Assembly: GCA_046294815.1 (NCBI GenBank)
Contig: JBKBOJ010000003.1
Span: 1-64,000 of the forward strand
Direction: 5' to 3'
Length of the DNA stretch: 64,000 nt
Source of the DNA: Pelomonas sp046294815
Lineage (GTDB): Bacteria; Pseudomonadota; Gammaproteobacteria; Burkholderiales; Burkholderiaceae_C
The translations under genes were made by a program, and so were the position numbers. Below are positions 1-7,748 of this stretch, one piece after another. The notes beneath the pieces were generated by a model that worked only from the letters and a program-made list of their open reading frames with translations, was not told the origin of the DNA and did no database searches. How positions within the stretch are numbered: position 1 is the stretch's first letter; each line of letters begins with the position of its first letter.

Positions 1-68
1 ATCCGGGCCGTTACCCTCAACCCTGAACGCGACTCTGTGGTCACAACGGCTGTGAGCCGAGGAGACAT

Positions 69-1919
69 TCAGCCGATTGCTGCGTGACAGAGGCGACAAG
101 TAGCTTGACGCGCGCCGGGTGCCCGCTGGCCTTGCGCTTCCTGTACCGAACGGGCAATCCGGTCGAGGGTGGTCTCTCCCTTGCGCGAGCGCACCTCGAA
201 CTCCAGCGTGCCGCGCTCGTTGATCGTGCCGGCGAACACGGTGTCGCCCGGTTTCTTTTCCACCGGCATGCTCTCGCCGGTGATGGGTGCCTGGTTGACG
301 GCCGAAGCACCCGCCACCACCACGCCATCCAGCGCGATCCGCTCGCCGGGGCGCACGCGGACTTGGGCGCCCAACGCGACCGTTTCCGCCTTGACTTCTT
401 CCCAGCGGCCGTCGGGCTGTTTGACAAGGGCTGTCTCCGGCGCCAAGTCCATCAGCTTGCGGATCGCGTTGCGCGCGCGGTCCAAGCTCAGCGCTTCGAT
501 CATCTCCGCGATGCCGAACAACCAGATGACCACAGCCGCCTCGGGCCACTGGCCGATCAGTGCGGCACCGATGACAGCGATCGTCATCAGCAAGTTCATG
601 TTCAACGACAGGGTGCGCAGCGCGATCCAGCCCTTCTTGAGGGTCTCGGTGCCGCCCAGCGCAATCGCCACCAACGACGCGGCGACAACCGGAATCGAAG
701 ACTCCTCCCAGCCAGAGAAGGCCATGACTTCGGCGCCGATCGCCAGCGCACCCGCAGCCGCCATACGCAGCCACTGGGTCTTCGAGATCCCGCTGCCGAA
801 CTCACGGGTGACCGCCGGTGCCGGCTGGCTGCTGTCTTGCAGCACCGGCGACATCCCCAAGCGCTCGATCGCGGCGGTGATCGTGGCCACGTCCTGCAGC
901 GAGTGGTGAACGGTCAGTTTCCGGCTCATCAGGTCGAACTGCAGACCGTCCACGCCAGGCATGCCCTCCAAGGCCTTGCGCAGCAGCGCCTCCTCGGTGG
1001 GGCAATCCATTTTTTCGATCAGGTAGATGACCTGTCCCTTCGCGCTTGGGCCCGCCTCGCGCTCCACGGTGGCGTTCATGCCGATCTCGCTCAGCGCCGC
1101 AAGCACGGGCGCCGGGTCTGCCAGGCGGTGCACCACCGCCAGACGCCGGTTCATCAGGTCGAAGTCCAGCCTGTCGATGCCATCCACCTTGCCCAGGCGC
1201 TTGCGAATCAGTGCCTCCTCGGTCGGGCAGTCCATGTTCGTGATCAGGAACTGCGTGGTGTTGCCGGTGGCCGCTCGTGTGCTTTCAGCCGCAGCTTGGG
1301 TTGCGGGTGGAGCGGCAGGCTTGCCACACGGGCCGCAACTGGGACCCGTGTCGCAGTCCGGCACTGCGTTTTCCGGGAGATCGCCGAGGCGGGCGTGCAT
1401 GCCGATCGCATGCAGCTGCTGCAGCAGCGGGTCCGCGGACGGCAGCGTGTGCGCCACGGACAGCCGCCGTGCCTTCAGGTCGAACTCCAGCGAGTTCACC
1501 CCAGCGAGCGGCTGGAGGCGAGCCCGGATCGCCGCTTCTTCGTTGCGGCAATCCATGTTCGAGATGGTGAATACGTCCGTCTTCGCGCCGCTCGTACTGC
1601 CACAACTTGAAGAACACGCCGAGCGGCAGGTGCCATCGCTTGCTGAGGCGGGCTCAGGTTCAAGCGCGGCTTTCATGCCGATCTCGGCCAAGGCCTGCAG
1701 CAGGGGCGCAGGCGTGTCGAACGCGTGTACCACCGTGAGACGGCGATTGGGCAGGTCGAAGGACAGCGATCGGATCAATCGAAGCTGCGCCAACCGGGCG
1801 CGGACGGCCGCCTCTTCGTTGCGGCAATCCATGTTGGGGATGCTGAAGACGGTCGTCTTGTCGTTGCTCAGCACGGCTTCGCCGGAACCCCCGGAATCAA
1901 CTTGGTCGGTCTTCATCAT
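69..1919 (-). pseudogene. Zn/Cd/Pb-type P1B ATPase, truncated before the P domain
   Basis: This is the N-terminal part of a heavy-metal exporting P-type ATPase of the ZntA/CadA kind. Four ferredoxin-like metal-binding domains are visible, each with an MDC(P/R)xEE motif at about residues 30, 122, 229 and 304. Cys-rich linkers lie near 98-107 and 189-198, membrane helices begin near 385, and the actuator motif TGES is at about 547. The family pattern ends at about residue 601 (near base 117) and is replaced by an unrelated 15-residue tail. The CPC metal site, the DKTGT phosphorylation site and the ATP-binding domain are missing, so transport activity is not expected. An intact relative has over 800 residues. 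It lies downstream of a CDF-like gene on the same strand. Whether the break reflects a recombination or the end of an inserted element cannot be seen here. Confidence 0.85.
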
Positions 1920-1940
1920 GTGCCTTCGGTTCTAGCGAGA

Positions 1941-1970
1941 TTGAATACCCTGGAGTAGGTGCAGGGTCAA
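1941..1970 (-). promoter_or_regulatory. MerR-type operator-promoter of the P-type ATPase
   Basis: On the minus strand a TTGACC -35 box and a TTCAAT -10 box are separated by 19 bases. The spacer is filled by an interrupted dyad (ACCCT/AGGGT halves on the plus strand). An overlong 19-20 base spacer with a central dyad is the hallmark of promoters twisted open by MerR-family metal sensors such as ZntR, CadR or PbrR. It sits 22 bases before the ATPase start codon and overlaps the last codons of the CDF-like gene. No merR-family gene is in the window. Confidence 0.65.
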
Positions 1971-2599
1971 GTGGCCGCGGAGCGGGCCTTTTTACCCGCC
2001 TCGGCTGCCTCAGACAGGATTTCCCGGCCGCCATTGGCCGCGATCGCCGCCACCACCAAGCCCAGCACCAAGTCCGGCAGGTTCGATCCCCACCACATCA
2101 CCAGCGCCCCGGACAGCACGATGGCGAGGTTCACGATCGAGTCGTTGCTGGTGAAGATCGCCGAGGCCTTGAAGTTCACGTCCTCCCCCTGGTGCCGCTT
2201 CAGCAGGCGCAGACAGACGATGTTCAAGGCCGCGTTGACGGCCGCCATCACCATCATCGCGGGACCCACGGGCGGCTCGCCACCAAAGAACCGACGCAGC
2301 ACTTCGACCAGCAGCATCACCGCCAGTCCGATCAACAGCCAGCCAGACAGCCGGGCGGCACGGACTTTGATCGCCGGCGCTCGGCCGACTGCATAAAGGC
2401 TGACCCCATACACCGACGCGTCAGCCAGGTTGTCCAAGGCGGCGCCGATCAGCGCGGTCGAGGAGGCCCAAATCCCCACGCCAACGCCGGCCAGGCACTG
2501 GATGAGGTTGATCAGCAGGACCAGCAGCAGGATCCGGCGGTCGTCCGCCTGGCTGGCGTCGAGGTGTTGTGCTTCGTCGTCGGCGCAGTTGTCGCTCAT
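1967..2599 (-). CDS. short CDF-like cation transporter
   Basis: The protein has 210 residues and resembles only the membrane domain of cation diffusion facilitators. It has about six hydrophobic helices, with an LDNLADAS motif in helix 2 (acidic pair) and a TSNDSIVNL motif in helix 5, where classic CDF proteins carry HxxxD. The cytoplasmic C-terminal dimer domain is absent. The likely role is export of Zn, Cd or a similar divalent ion from the cytoplasm, acting with the neighbouring P-type ATPase. I chose the ATG at 2599 because AAGGAA lies upstream of it; the longer frame from 2680 would start inside the promoter. The missing His in helix 5 makes substrate and mechanism uncertain. Confidence 0.75.
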   Translation of the reverse strand: MSDNCADDEAQHLDASQADDRRILLLVLLINLIQCLAGVGVGIWASSTALIGAALDNLADASVYGVSLYAVGRAPAIKVRAARLSGWLLIGLAVMLLVEVLRRFFGGEPPVGPAMMVMAAVNAALNIVCLRLLKRHQGEDVNFKASAIFTSNDSIVNLAIVLSGALVMWWGSNLPDLVLGLVVAAIAANGGREILSEAAEAGKKARSAAT

Positions 2600-2649
2600 C
2601 GGTGTTCCTTGTTCCAGCTGCCCGCCAAGGGTCAGCGCTGACAGTCGAC

Positions 2650-2680
2650 ATTGCAAACCCTGTACCGGGTAAAGAGTCAA
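2650..2680 (-). promoter_or_regulatory. MerR-type operator-promoter of the CDF-like gene
   Basis: The minus strand shows TTGACT (2675-2680) and TGCAAT (2650-2655) separated by 19 bases, with an ACCC-GGTAC-AGGGT dyad in the spacer. This is the same architecture as the elements at 1941-1970 and 4035-4065. It drives the CDF-like gene from 2599. Confidence 0.6.
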
Positions 2681-2688
2681 GCGCGGCC

Positions 2689-2722
2689 GACAGCAGGTTT
2701 GTTCAAGCGCCGTCCTGCTGTC
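2689..2722. repeat. 9-bp perfect inverted repeat between the divergent genes
   Basis: GACAGCAGG at 2689-2697 is mirrored by CCTGCTGTC at 2714-2722 across a 16-base loop. It lies between the MerR-type promoter on the minus strand and the hydroxylase gene on the plus strand. It could be a second regulator site or an RNA hairpin in the hydroxylase leader; no U tract follows, so it is not a typical terminator. Confidence 0.5.
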
Positions 2723-2759
2723 TTGGGAACACTGGGCTCGTCAGTTTCATGGAGTTGCA

Positions 2760-3602
2760 ATGGCTGCACGCTCAACTGTTCGGTATGGCGCCTATCCGGT
2801 CCTGATGGCCGCAGTGATCCTCGGCGTGGCGGCCGCGCCCTGGCGAGACGTCCCGCTCGCCTGGCTCGCCGGCCTGGTGATGGCCGGGCTCACCGCGGTC
2901 GCGCTGCTTGAGCGCTGGTTTCCGTTCGACCCGCGGTGGCGGCAACCCGATCGAGACTTCCCGGCCGACGTGATTCACGCGGTGATCAACTTGGTGGTCA
3001 TGCACAGCGCCGTGCTGGGCTTTGTCGTGTTGCGCAATTGGGTCGGCTGGCAGGGGATGTGGTGGCCGAACGACTGGCCCTATTTGGCGCAGGTGTTCAT
3101 GGCCGGTCTGCCGCTGGACCTGTCGCTGTATGCCGTTCACCGACTGAGCCACCGCTATGGTTTTCTCTGGCGGTTGCACAGCATACACCATTCCTCGCGC
3201 CGCCTGTACTGGCTCAACGGAGAACGACGGCACCCATTGCATGCGGCGTTGATGGCCGGGCCAGGTCTGGTCGTCCTCGGCGTGCTGGGGGCCCCTGCCG
3301 AAGTGGTGGGTGGGTGGCTCGCGATCCTCGCCGTTCACCTGGCGTTCCAGCACTCGAATTTCGACTACAGGGCGGGACCGCTGCGCTACCTGCTAGGGGT
3401 CGCTGAGCTGCATCGCTGGCACCACCGTGAGCGCTTTGAGGATGCCCAGGTGAACTTCGGCGAGTTCTGGCTGATCTGGGACCACTGCTTCGGTACTTTT
3501 TATCAACCTCGATCACCGCTGGGTGCAATCGGCATCGAGGGGGACCCGGTCCCGCATCGGTACGGTGAACAATTGGTCTACCCGTTCCGTGCGGACGCTT
3601 GA
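2760..3602 (+). CDS. sterol desaturase / fatty-acid hydroxylase family membrane protein
   Basis: The 280-residue membrane protein carries the histidine clusters of the di-iron hydroxylase superfamily: HRLSH near residue 128, HSIHHS near 141 and HRWHH near 220, with four to five hydrophobic segments between them. Members introduce hydroxyl groups or double bonds into lipids in the inner membrane. The exact substrate is unknown. Its position between metal-transporter genes and the DUF3703/DsbA-like genes suggests a role in envelope changes under metal stress; that is inference. The ATG at 2760 is preceded by GGAG. The next gene, DUF3703, follows after 15 bases, so the two are probably cotranscribed. 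Confidence 0.85.
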   Translation: MAARSTVRYGAYPVLMAAVILGVAAAPWRDVPLAWLAGLVMAGLTAVALLERWFPFDPRWRQPDRDFPADVIHAVINLVVMHSAVLGFVVLRNWVGWQGMWWPNDWPYLAQVFMAGLPLDLSLYAVHRLSHRYGFLWRLHSIHHSSRRLYWLNGERRHPLHAALMAGPGLVVLGVLGAPAEVVGGWLAILAVHLAFQHSNFDYRAGPLRYLLGVAELHRWHHRERFEDAQVNFGEFWLIWDHCFGTFYQPRSPLGAIGIEGDPVPHRYGEQLVYPFRADA

Positions 3603-3617
3603 ACTTGGAGCCGTCAC

Positions 3618-3986
3618 ATGCCGTCTTTCAGCCACACGATTCGGCCTCACGTCGATGCGGAGCTGGGAAGCGCCTGGCTCATGCTTCGAAACGGCGACCG
3701 GCAAGGCAGCTTCCGTCATCTTGAGCGGGCGCATGTGCTGGGGCAGCCATCGACGGCTCAGCACGTCCGTGTCCACGTCCACATGCTCGCGTGGGCGCTG
3801 CGTACGCGCAGCACGAGAGAGGTCGCCGGACAGTTGCTCCGGATCGTCGGTGCTGCGACGAAGACGCCGTTCGGACTGATTCCGACGGGCAATACCGGTG
3901 GGGCCAATGTCAGCCCGATCAAGGCGATGCCCATTCCGGAGGATCTGGCCCAAACCATCGATGCTGCACAGCGCAGCGGGCAGTAG
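3618..3986 (+). CDS. DUF3703 family protein
   Basis: The 122-residue soluble protein matches the DUF3703 pattern as I remember it: an N-terminal helical part with ELGSAWLMLRNGD and FRHLERAHVLGQP, a histidine-rich VRVHVHMLAWALR stretch, and a C-terminal GNTGGANVSP segment. No biochemical function is established. No signal peptide or membrane helix is visible, so it should be cytoplasmic. The several histidines near residues 33-55 could bind metal, which would fit the surroundings, but this is a guess. It follows the hydroxylase gene by 15 bases. Confidence 0.75.
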   Translation: MPSFSHTIRPHVDAELGSAWLMLRNGDRQGSFRHLERAHVLGQPSTAQHVRVHVHMLAWALRTRSTREVAGQLLRIVGAATKTPFGLIPTGNTGGANVSPIKAMPIPEDLAQTIDAAQRSGQ

Positions 3987-4034
3987 TTGCAATTTAGTAG
4001 ACGCTCAAGCTTGGCGGGGGCTATTCAGGGGGCC

Positions 4035-4065
4035 TTGACTCTGTACCTGCTACAGGTTCAAGAAT
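4035..4065 (+). promoter_or_regulatory. MerR-type operator-promoter of the dsbA-like gene
   Basis: TTGACT (4035-4040) and AAGAAT (4060-4065) are separated by 19 bases. The spacer contains the dyad CTGTACC-TGC-TACAGGTT. This is the third element of its kind in 2.2 kb and the only one reading rightwards; it leads into the DsbA-like gene at 4100. Confidence 0.6.
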
Positions 4066-4099
4066 CGCTGTTCGCCTTCCACTACATACGCTTCAAAGA

Positions 4100-4738
4100 A
4101 TGGACCGCCGCCAGTTCTCCAAAGTTGCACTTGTCTCGCTTGCAGCCGTTCCGGGCTTCGCCACGGCGCAGGAACGGCCTGTTGAGGGCAAGCACTACGC
4201 CGCCGTCTCCCCGCGGCAGCCCACACGTGACCCCAAGCAGGTCGAGGTGCTAGAGTTTTTTGCCTATGGCTGCTCGCATTGCAATGCATTCGAGCCGGCC
4301 GTGGATGCGTGGCAGAAGCGCTTGCCGTCCGACGTGCTGTTCCGCCGGATTCCAGTTGCGTTTCGAGAGGTGCCGTTCGTCATGCACCAGAAGCTGTTCT
4401 TCGCCATCGAGACCCTTGGACTGGTCGAGCAGTTGCACCGGAAGGTCTTCACCGCCATCCACGCCGAGCGGCAGCGGCTGGAAAAGCCAGAGGAGATTGG
4501 GGAGTTCGTGGCAAAGCAAGGGGTCGACCGCAGCCGCTTCCTGGACGCTCTCAATTCCTTCAGCGTGGTGGGCAAAGCCAAGCAAGCGTCCTCCTTGGCA
4601 GCGGGATACAAGATCGAAGGGACGCCGTCGATCGGCGTTGACGGGCGTTGGCTCACCTCCGGCTCGATGGCCGGGTCCAACGACCGGTCGTTGGCGGTGG
4701 CTGAGTTCTTGATTGGCGAAGCTAGAAAGCGGGTCTAG
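4100..4738 (+). CDS. dsbA: DsbA-type thiol:disulfide oxidoreductase with a twin-arginine leader
   Basis: The 212-residue protein starts MDRRQFSKVALV, a twin-arginine (Tat-like) leader ending near ATAQ. The mature part is a DsbA thioredoxin fold with CSHC as the CxxC active site (near residue 59), a helical insert, and the cis-proline loop TPS near residue 174. It should oxidise cysteine pairs of periplasmic proteins. The leader is unusual, since most DsbA proteins use Sec or SRP. The MerR-type promoter just upstream suggests metal induction, so it may refold or protect thiol proteins that bind soft metals. This is inferred from context. Confidence 0.85.
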   Translation: MDRRQFSKVALVSLAAVPGFATAQERPVEGKHYAAVSPRQPTRDPKQVEVLEFFAYGCSHCNAFEPAVDAWQKRLPSDVLFRRIPVAFREVPFVMHQKLFFAIETLGLVEQLHRKVFTAIHAERQRLEKPEEIGEFVAKQGVDRSRFLDALNSFSVVGKAKQASSLAAGYKIEGTPSIGVDGRWLTSGSMAGSNDRSLAVAEFLIGEARKRV

Positions 4739-4856
4739 TCGGTCGTCGAAGACCGTATCGTTCTCGCCCGGCTGGCGATCAAGCCACGGCTTTTGCCGTT
4801 AGGGTGCTCGCATCCTTGCCGCTGTCCGCGCCGGCGTCAGACCTGATGCAAACCCT

Positions 4857-6024
4857 CTAGGGAAGGTCTGAACAACCCGCTCTGCCGCCCGGATTGCGGC
4901 ATCGTGGCGCCGGCCTGGCGTCGCTTTCGAGCCGGATTTCGCCCGTGCAGGGCGGTTTTTGGCGGGTTTCCCCGCCTTACGGACGCACTGCTCCCGTCGT
5001 CGGCAACAAACGCCGGCGCGCCATCCACAGGTTCGACAGCGCGAACAGCGTCAGCACCTGCGCCGCGTTCTTCGCCAGGCCGCGGTAGCGCACCTTCGTG
5101 TAGCCGAACTGGCGCTTGATCACCCGGAACGGATGCTCGACCTTCGCGCGCAGGCTCGCCTTGTACCGCTCCCAGCGCTCGGTGTAACGCCGCTCGCGCG
5201 GGTTCTTCATCGCCCGCAACTTCGACGGCTTCTCCGCGATCAGGAAGCCGGCGTCCACGTCCTGCAGCTCCTCGCGCTTCTCGGCACCCGTGTAGCCGCT
5301 GTCGCCGCACACCGTGTCTTCCCGGCCGTGCAGCAGCTTGTGCACCTGCGTCACGTCGGCCACGTTCGCCGCCGTGCATTCCACGTGGTGCACCAGACCG
5401 GACGCGTCATCCACGCCGATGTGCGCCTTCATCCCGAAGAACCACTGGTTGCCCTTCTTGGTCTGGTGCATCGCCGGATCGCGCTCGCCCGCCTTGTTCT
5501 TGGTCGAGCTCGGCGCACTGATGATCGTGGCATCCACGATCGTGCCACTGCGCAGGCTCAGGCCCTTGCGCTGAAGATGGGCGTTGACCTGCTCGAAGAG
5601 CTTCTCGGCCAGTCCGTGCGTCTCCAACAGCCGGCGGAAGTTGAGGATCGTCGTCTCGTCCGGGATGTCGGCAAGCCCGCCCAACTGCGCGAAGCGGCGC
5701 ATCACCGGCGTGTCGTACAAGGCTTCTTCCATCGCCGGGTCGCTGAGCGCATACCACTGCTGCAGGAAGTGGATGCGCAGCATCGTCGCCAGCGGGTACG
5801 GCTGGCGGCCGGGACGGCCCAGCTTCGGGTAGTGCGGCTCGATCAGCGCCAGCAGCGCCTGCCACGGCACCACCTGCTCCATCTCCGCCAAAAACACCTC
5901 GCGCCGCGTGCGCTTGCGGCTCCCCAGACCCTCGGCATCACCGAACGACAGCTGCATCGCACTCACCCCGATCACGGTGAGGCATTGTCGCGCAATGGGG
6001 CGGAGTTGTTCAGACCTTCCCTAG
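4857..6024. mobile_element. complete IS5-family insertion sequence with CTAG target duplication
   Basis: The element runs from 4861 to 6020 (1160 bp). Its ends are a perfect 16-base inverted repeat, GGAAGGTCTGAACAAC at 4861-4876 and its complement at 6005-6020. CTAG stands directly outside both ends (4857-4860 and 6021-6024), the 4-bp duplication expected for IS5. It encodes one transposase on the minus strand. Intact ends and duplication point to a recent simple insertion. It landed 16 bases in front of the czcI start codon. Confidence 0.93.
4977..5957 (-). CDS. IS5-family transposase
   Basis: This DDE transposase has about 326 residues. Visible signs are the N-terminal DUF772-like part (LARIEP-like region, FLQQWYALSDPAMEEALYD), the first catalytic Asp in IVDATIISAP, the second in VCGDSGYTG, and the E region in the C-terminal RAKVEHPFRVIKRQFGY (the IS5 YREK-type signature). 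I chose the ATG at 5957 because GGGGTGAG lies a few bases upstream; a GTG-led start at 5975 adds six residues. No frameshift or stop is seen, so the element may still be active. Confidence 0.92.
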   Translation of the reverse strand: MQLSFGDAEGLGSRKRTRREVFLAEMEQVVPWQALLALIEPHYPKLGRPGRQPYPLATMLRIHFLQQWYALSDPAMEEALYDTPVMRRFAQLGGLADIPDETTILNFRRLLETHGLAEKLFEQVNAHLQRKGLSLRSGTIVDATIISAPSSTKNKAGERDPAMHQTKKGNQWFFGMKAHIGVDDASGLVHHVECTAANVADVTQVHKLLHGREDTVCGDSGYTGAEKREELQDVDAGFLIAEKPSKLRAMKNPRERRYTERWERYKASLRAKVEHPFRVIKRQFGYTKVRYRGLAKNAAQVLTLFALSNLWMARRRLLPTTGAVRP

Positions 6025-6034
6025 TAGCTATACT
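6006..6034 (+). promoter_or_regulatory. hybrid promoter: -35 in the IS5 end, resident -10 of czcI
   Basis: TTGTTC at 6006-6011 lies inside the right inverted repeat of the IS. Exactly 17 bases later stands TATACT (6029-6034) in the chromosomal flank. The start point would fall almost at the czcI ATG (6041). The insertion has therefore probably replaced the native upstream control region by an IS-borne -35 box. The box match (TTG plus an excellent -10) and ideal spacing are seen in the sequence; activity is inferred. Confidence 0.5.
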
Positions 6035-6040
6035 GCCCAG

Positions 6041-6379
6041 ATGCGCCGCTGGCTGCTGCTCTTCTTCATCGCGATGCTTCCGCTGCAGTTCTCTTGGGCT
6101 GCGGTGGCGAGCTATTGCACCCATGAAGAGCCGCCCGCGCAAAGCCAGCATTTTGGGCACCACGAGCACGAGCACCAAGACGCGTCGGGCACCGACGATC
6201 ACGCTGGCAAGAAGACCATGGCGGGCGTGGACGAGGACTGCGCCTACTGCCATCTGGGTTGCTCGCAGCCCATGCCGGTCGCAGCGTTCGACCTGCCGAC
6301 CTTGGCCACCCCGTCCTGGGGGTCCACCCAGCCGGTGCTGCACGGCTCGTACTTCCCCCCCTGGGCTCGAACGCCCTGA
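6041..6379 (+). CDS. czcI: CzcI-like periplasmic protein
   Basis: The 112-residue protein has a signal peptide (MRRWLLLFFIAMLPLQFSWA), then a typical CzcI start with SYCTHEE and a histidine cluster HFGHHEHEHQ, and later a CAYCHLGC motif. CzcI is the small periplasmic protein at the head of czcICBA operons and is thought to modulate expression of the efflux system. Five or more His and several Cys residues suit Zn, Co or Cd binding. czcC follows after 115 bases. No Shine-Dalgarno is visible, and the hybrid promoter would give an almost leaderless transcript. Confidence 0.82.
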   Translation: MRRWLLLFFIAMLPLQFSWAAVASYCTHEEPPAQSQHFGHHEHEHQDASGTDDHAGKKTMAGVDEDCAYCHLGCSQPMPVAAFDLPTLATPSWGSTQPVLHGSYFPPWARTP

Positions 6380-6494
6380 CAGAAGCCTCGCCTGATTCGG
6401 CGAGCGCTGTTGCACCACCTTTCTTCCCGCATTTCCACTGCACGACGCCTCGCCGGATCGCTTCCCCGTTGCTTGATCAACTCCGGAGCGTTCG

Positions 6495-7748
6495 ATGCGA
6501 GAAGCACTGCTGCCGCCATTGCTGGCAGCCCTCATCACACCCTGCCTGGCCCAGATTGCGCCGGCCCAGGCACCCCAGCCTGCCGCGCTGACGCTGCAAC
6601 AGGCGCTCGACCAGGCGCTGGCCCGCCACCCTGAACTGGCTGCCGCGCAAAGCGAACTCCAGGCGGCCGAAGCGGCCCGCCTGCAAGCCGGCGCGCGGCC
6701 CAATCCGGTCCTTGAGGCCGAACTCGAGGACACCCGGCGCGAGACCCGTTCCACCACCATCCTGTTGACCCAGCCGATCGAGCTGGGCGGCAAGCGCAGC
6801 GCGCGCCTGGACGCGGCAGACCGTGCGCAAGACATCGCGCGCAGCCAGCTCGCCGCGCGGCGCAGCCAGCTGCGGGCGGAAGTCACCGCGGCGTTTGCGC
6901 AAGCCCAGGCCGCGCAGGAGCGCGTGCGGCTGGCTGACGAGGCCTTGCAGCTCGCCCGACGCGGCACCGAAGCAGCCAACCGGCGGGTCGCGGCGGGCAA
7001 GGTGGCGCCGATCGAGCAGACCAAGGCGCAGGTGGCCGAAGCCAACGTCCGGCTTGAACTTGGCCAGGCGCGTGGCGAGCTGCGCGCGGCGCTGCTTGCC
7101 CTGGGCGCCGTGGTCGGCACCCCGCGTCCGGTGGAACGGGTCGAAGGAACCGTCGCGCTTCCGCCGGTGCCTGCCGACGAGACGCTGCACGCCCGGCTCG
7201 CCACCGCCCCTGCGCTTCGCCAGGCCCAGCTCGAAGTCGAGCGGCTGGCCGCGCTGGCCAGGCTGGAACGCGCAAAGCGGACCCCCGACGTGAGCGTCGG
7301 ACTCGGAGCCCGACAGTCCCAGGAGTTGGGGCGCACCCAGCCGATGCTGGTGTTGTCGGTGCCGATCCCGTTGTTCGACACCAACCGCGGCGCCGAGCTG
7401 GAGGCCTTGCGTCGGCAGGACAAGGCCCGCTACGAGGCCGAAGCCGGGGCGTTGCGGCTGCGCTCAGAAGTCGCCCAGGCGCACGAGCGCCTGAAGGCAG
7501 CGGTCGAGGAAGCCGAAGCCGTCCAGCGCGACGTGCTGCCCGGCGCCCAGGTCGCCTACGACGCCGCTGCCAAGGGCTTCGAGCTGGGCAAGTTCAGCTT
7601 CCTCGATGTGCTGGACGCCCAACGCACGCTGCTGGAAGCACGCGCCCGCCACCTGCGGGCCACCGCCGATGCCCACCGCGCCGCCGCAGAGCTGAACCGC
7701 CTGCTCGGCGACAGCCCTGAAACCTCCGCCCCGCGAGCCGAACGATGA
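6495..7748 (+). CDS. czcC: CzcC outer-membrane efflux channel
   Basis: The 417-residue TolC-family protein forms the outer-membrane exit duct of the CzcCBA efflux system. It has a signal peptide ending near residue 24, followed by two outer-membrane efflux repeats. The long Ala/Glu/Gln/Arg-rich helices (such as LTLQQALDQALARHPELAAAQSEL and ARRGTEAANRRVAAGKVAPIEQTKAQ) and the FELGKFSFLDVLDAQRTLLEAR segment near the end are typical. GGAG precedes the ATG. It overlaps czcB by the ATGA of the stop/start, so translation is coupled. Confidence 0.92.
   Translation: MREALLPPLLAALITPCLAQIAPAQAPQPAALTLQQALDQALARHPELAAAQSELQAAEAARLQAGARPNPVLEAELEDTRRETRSTTILLTQPIELGGKRSARLDAADRAQDIARSQLAARRSQLRAEVTAAFAQAQAAQERVRLADEALQLARRGTEAANRRVAAGKVAPIEQTKAQVAEANVRLELGQARGELRAALLALGAVVGTPRPVERVEGTVALPPVPADETLHARLATAPALRQAQLEVERLAALARLERAKRTPDVSVGLGARQSQELGRTQPMLVLSVPIPLFDTNRGAELEALRRQDKARYEAEAGALRLRSEVAQAHERLKAAVEEAEAVQRDVLPGAQVAYDAAAKGFELGKFSFLDVLDAQRTLLEARARHLRATADAHRAAAELNRLLGDSPETSAPRAER

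Noticed and set aside
41..427. 128-residue minus-strand frame at the left edge
   Set aside because: It is an alternative frame of the ATPase coding region that runs into the unrelated left-edge sequence; no motif supports it.
2601..2680. Longer start of the CDF-like gene at 2680
   Set aside because: It would begin with TTG inside the -35 box of the MerR-type promoter, and its extra 27 residues match nothing; the ATG at 2599 has a ribosome site.
6387..6404. CTCGCC-TGATT-CGGCGAG hairpin between czcI and czcC as a terminator
   Set aside because: No T tract follows, and the genes belong to one known operon type; at most it is an intercistronic stem.
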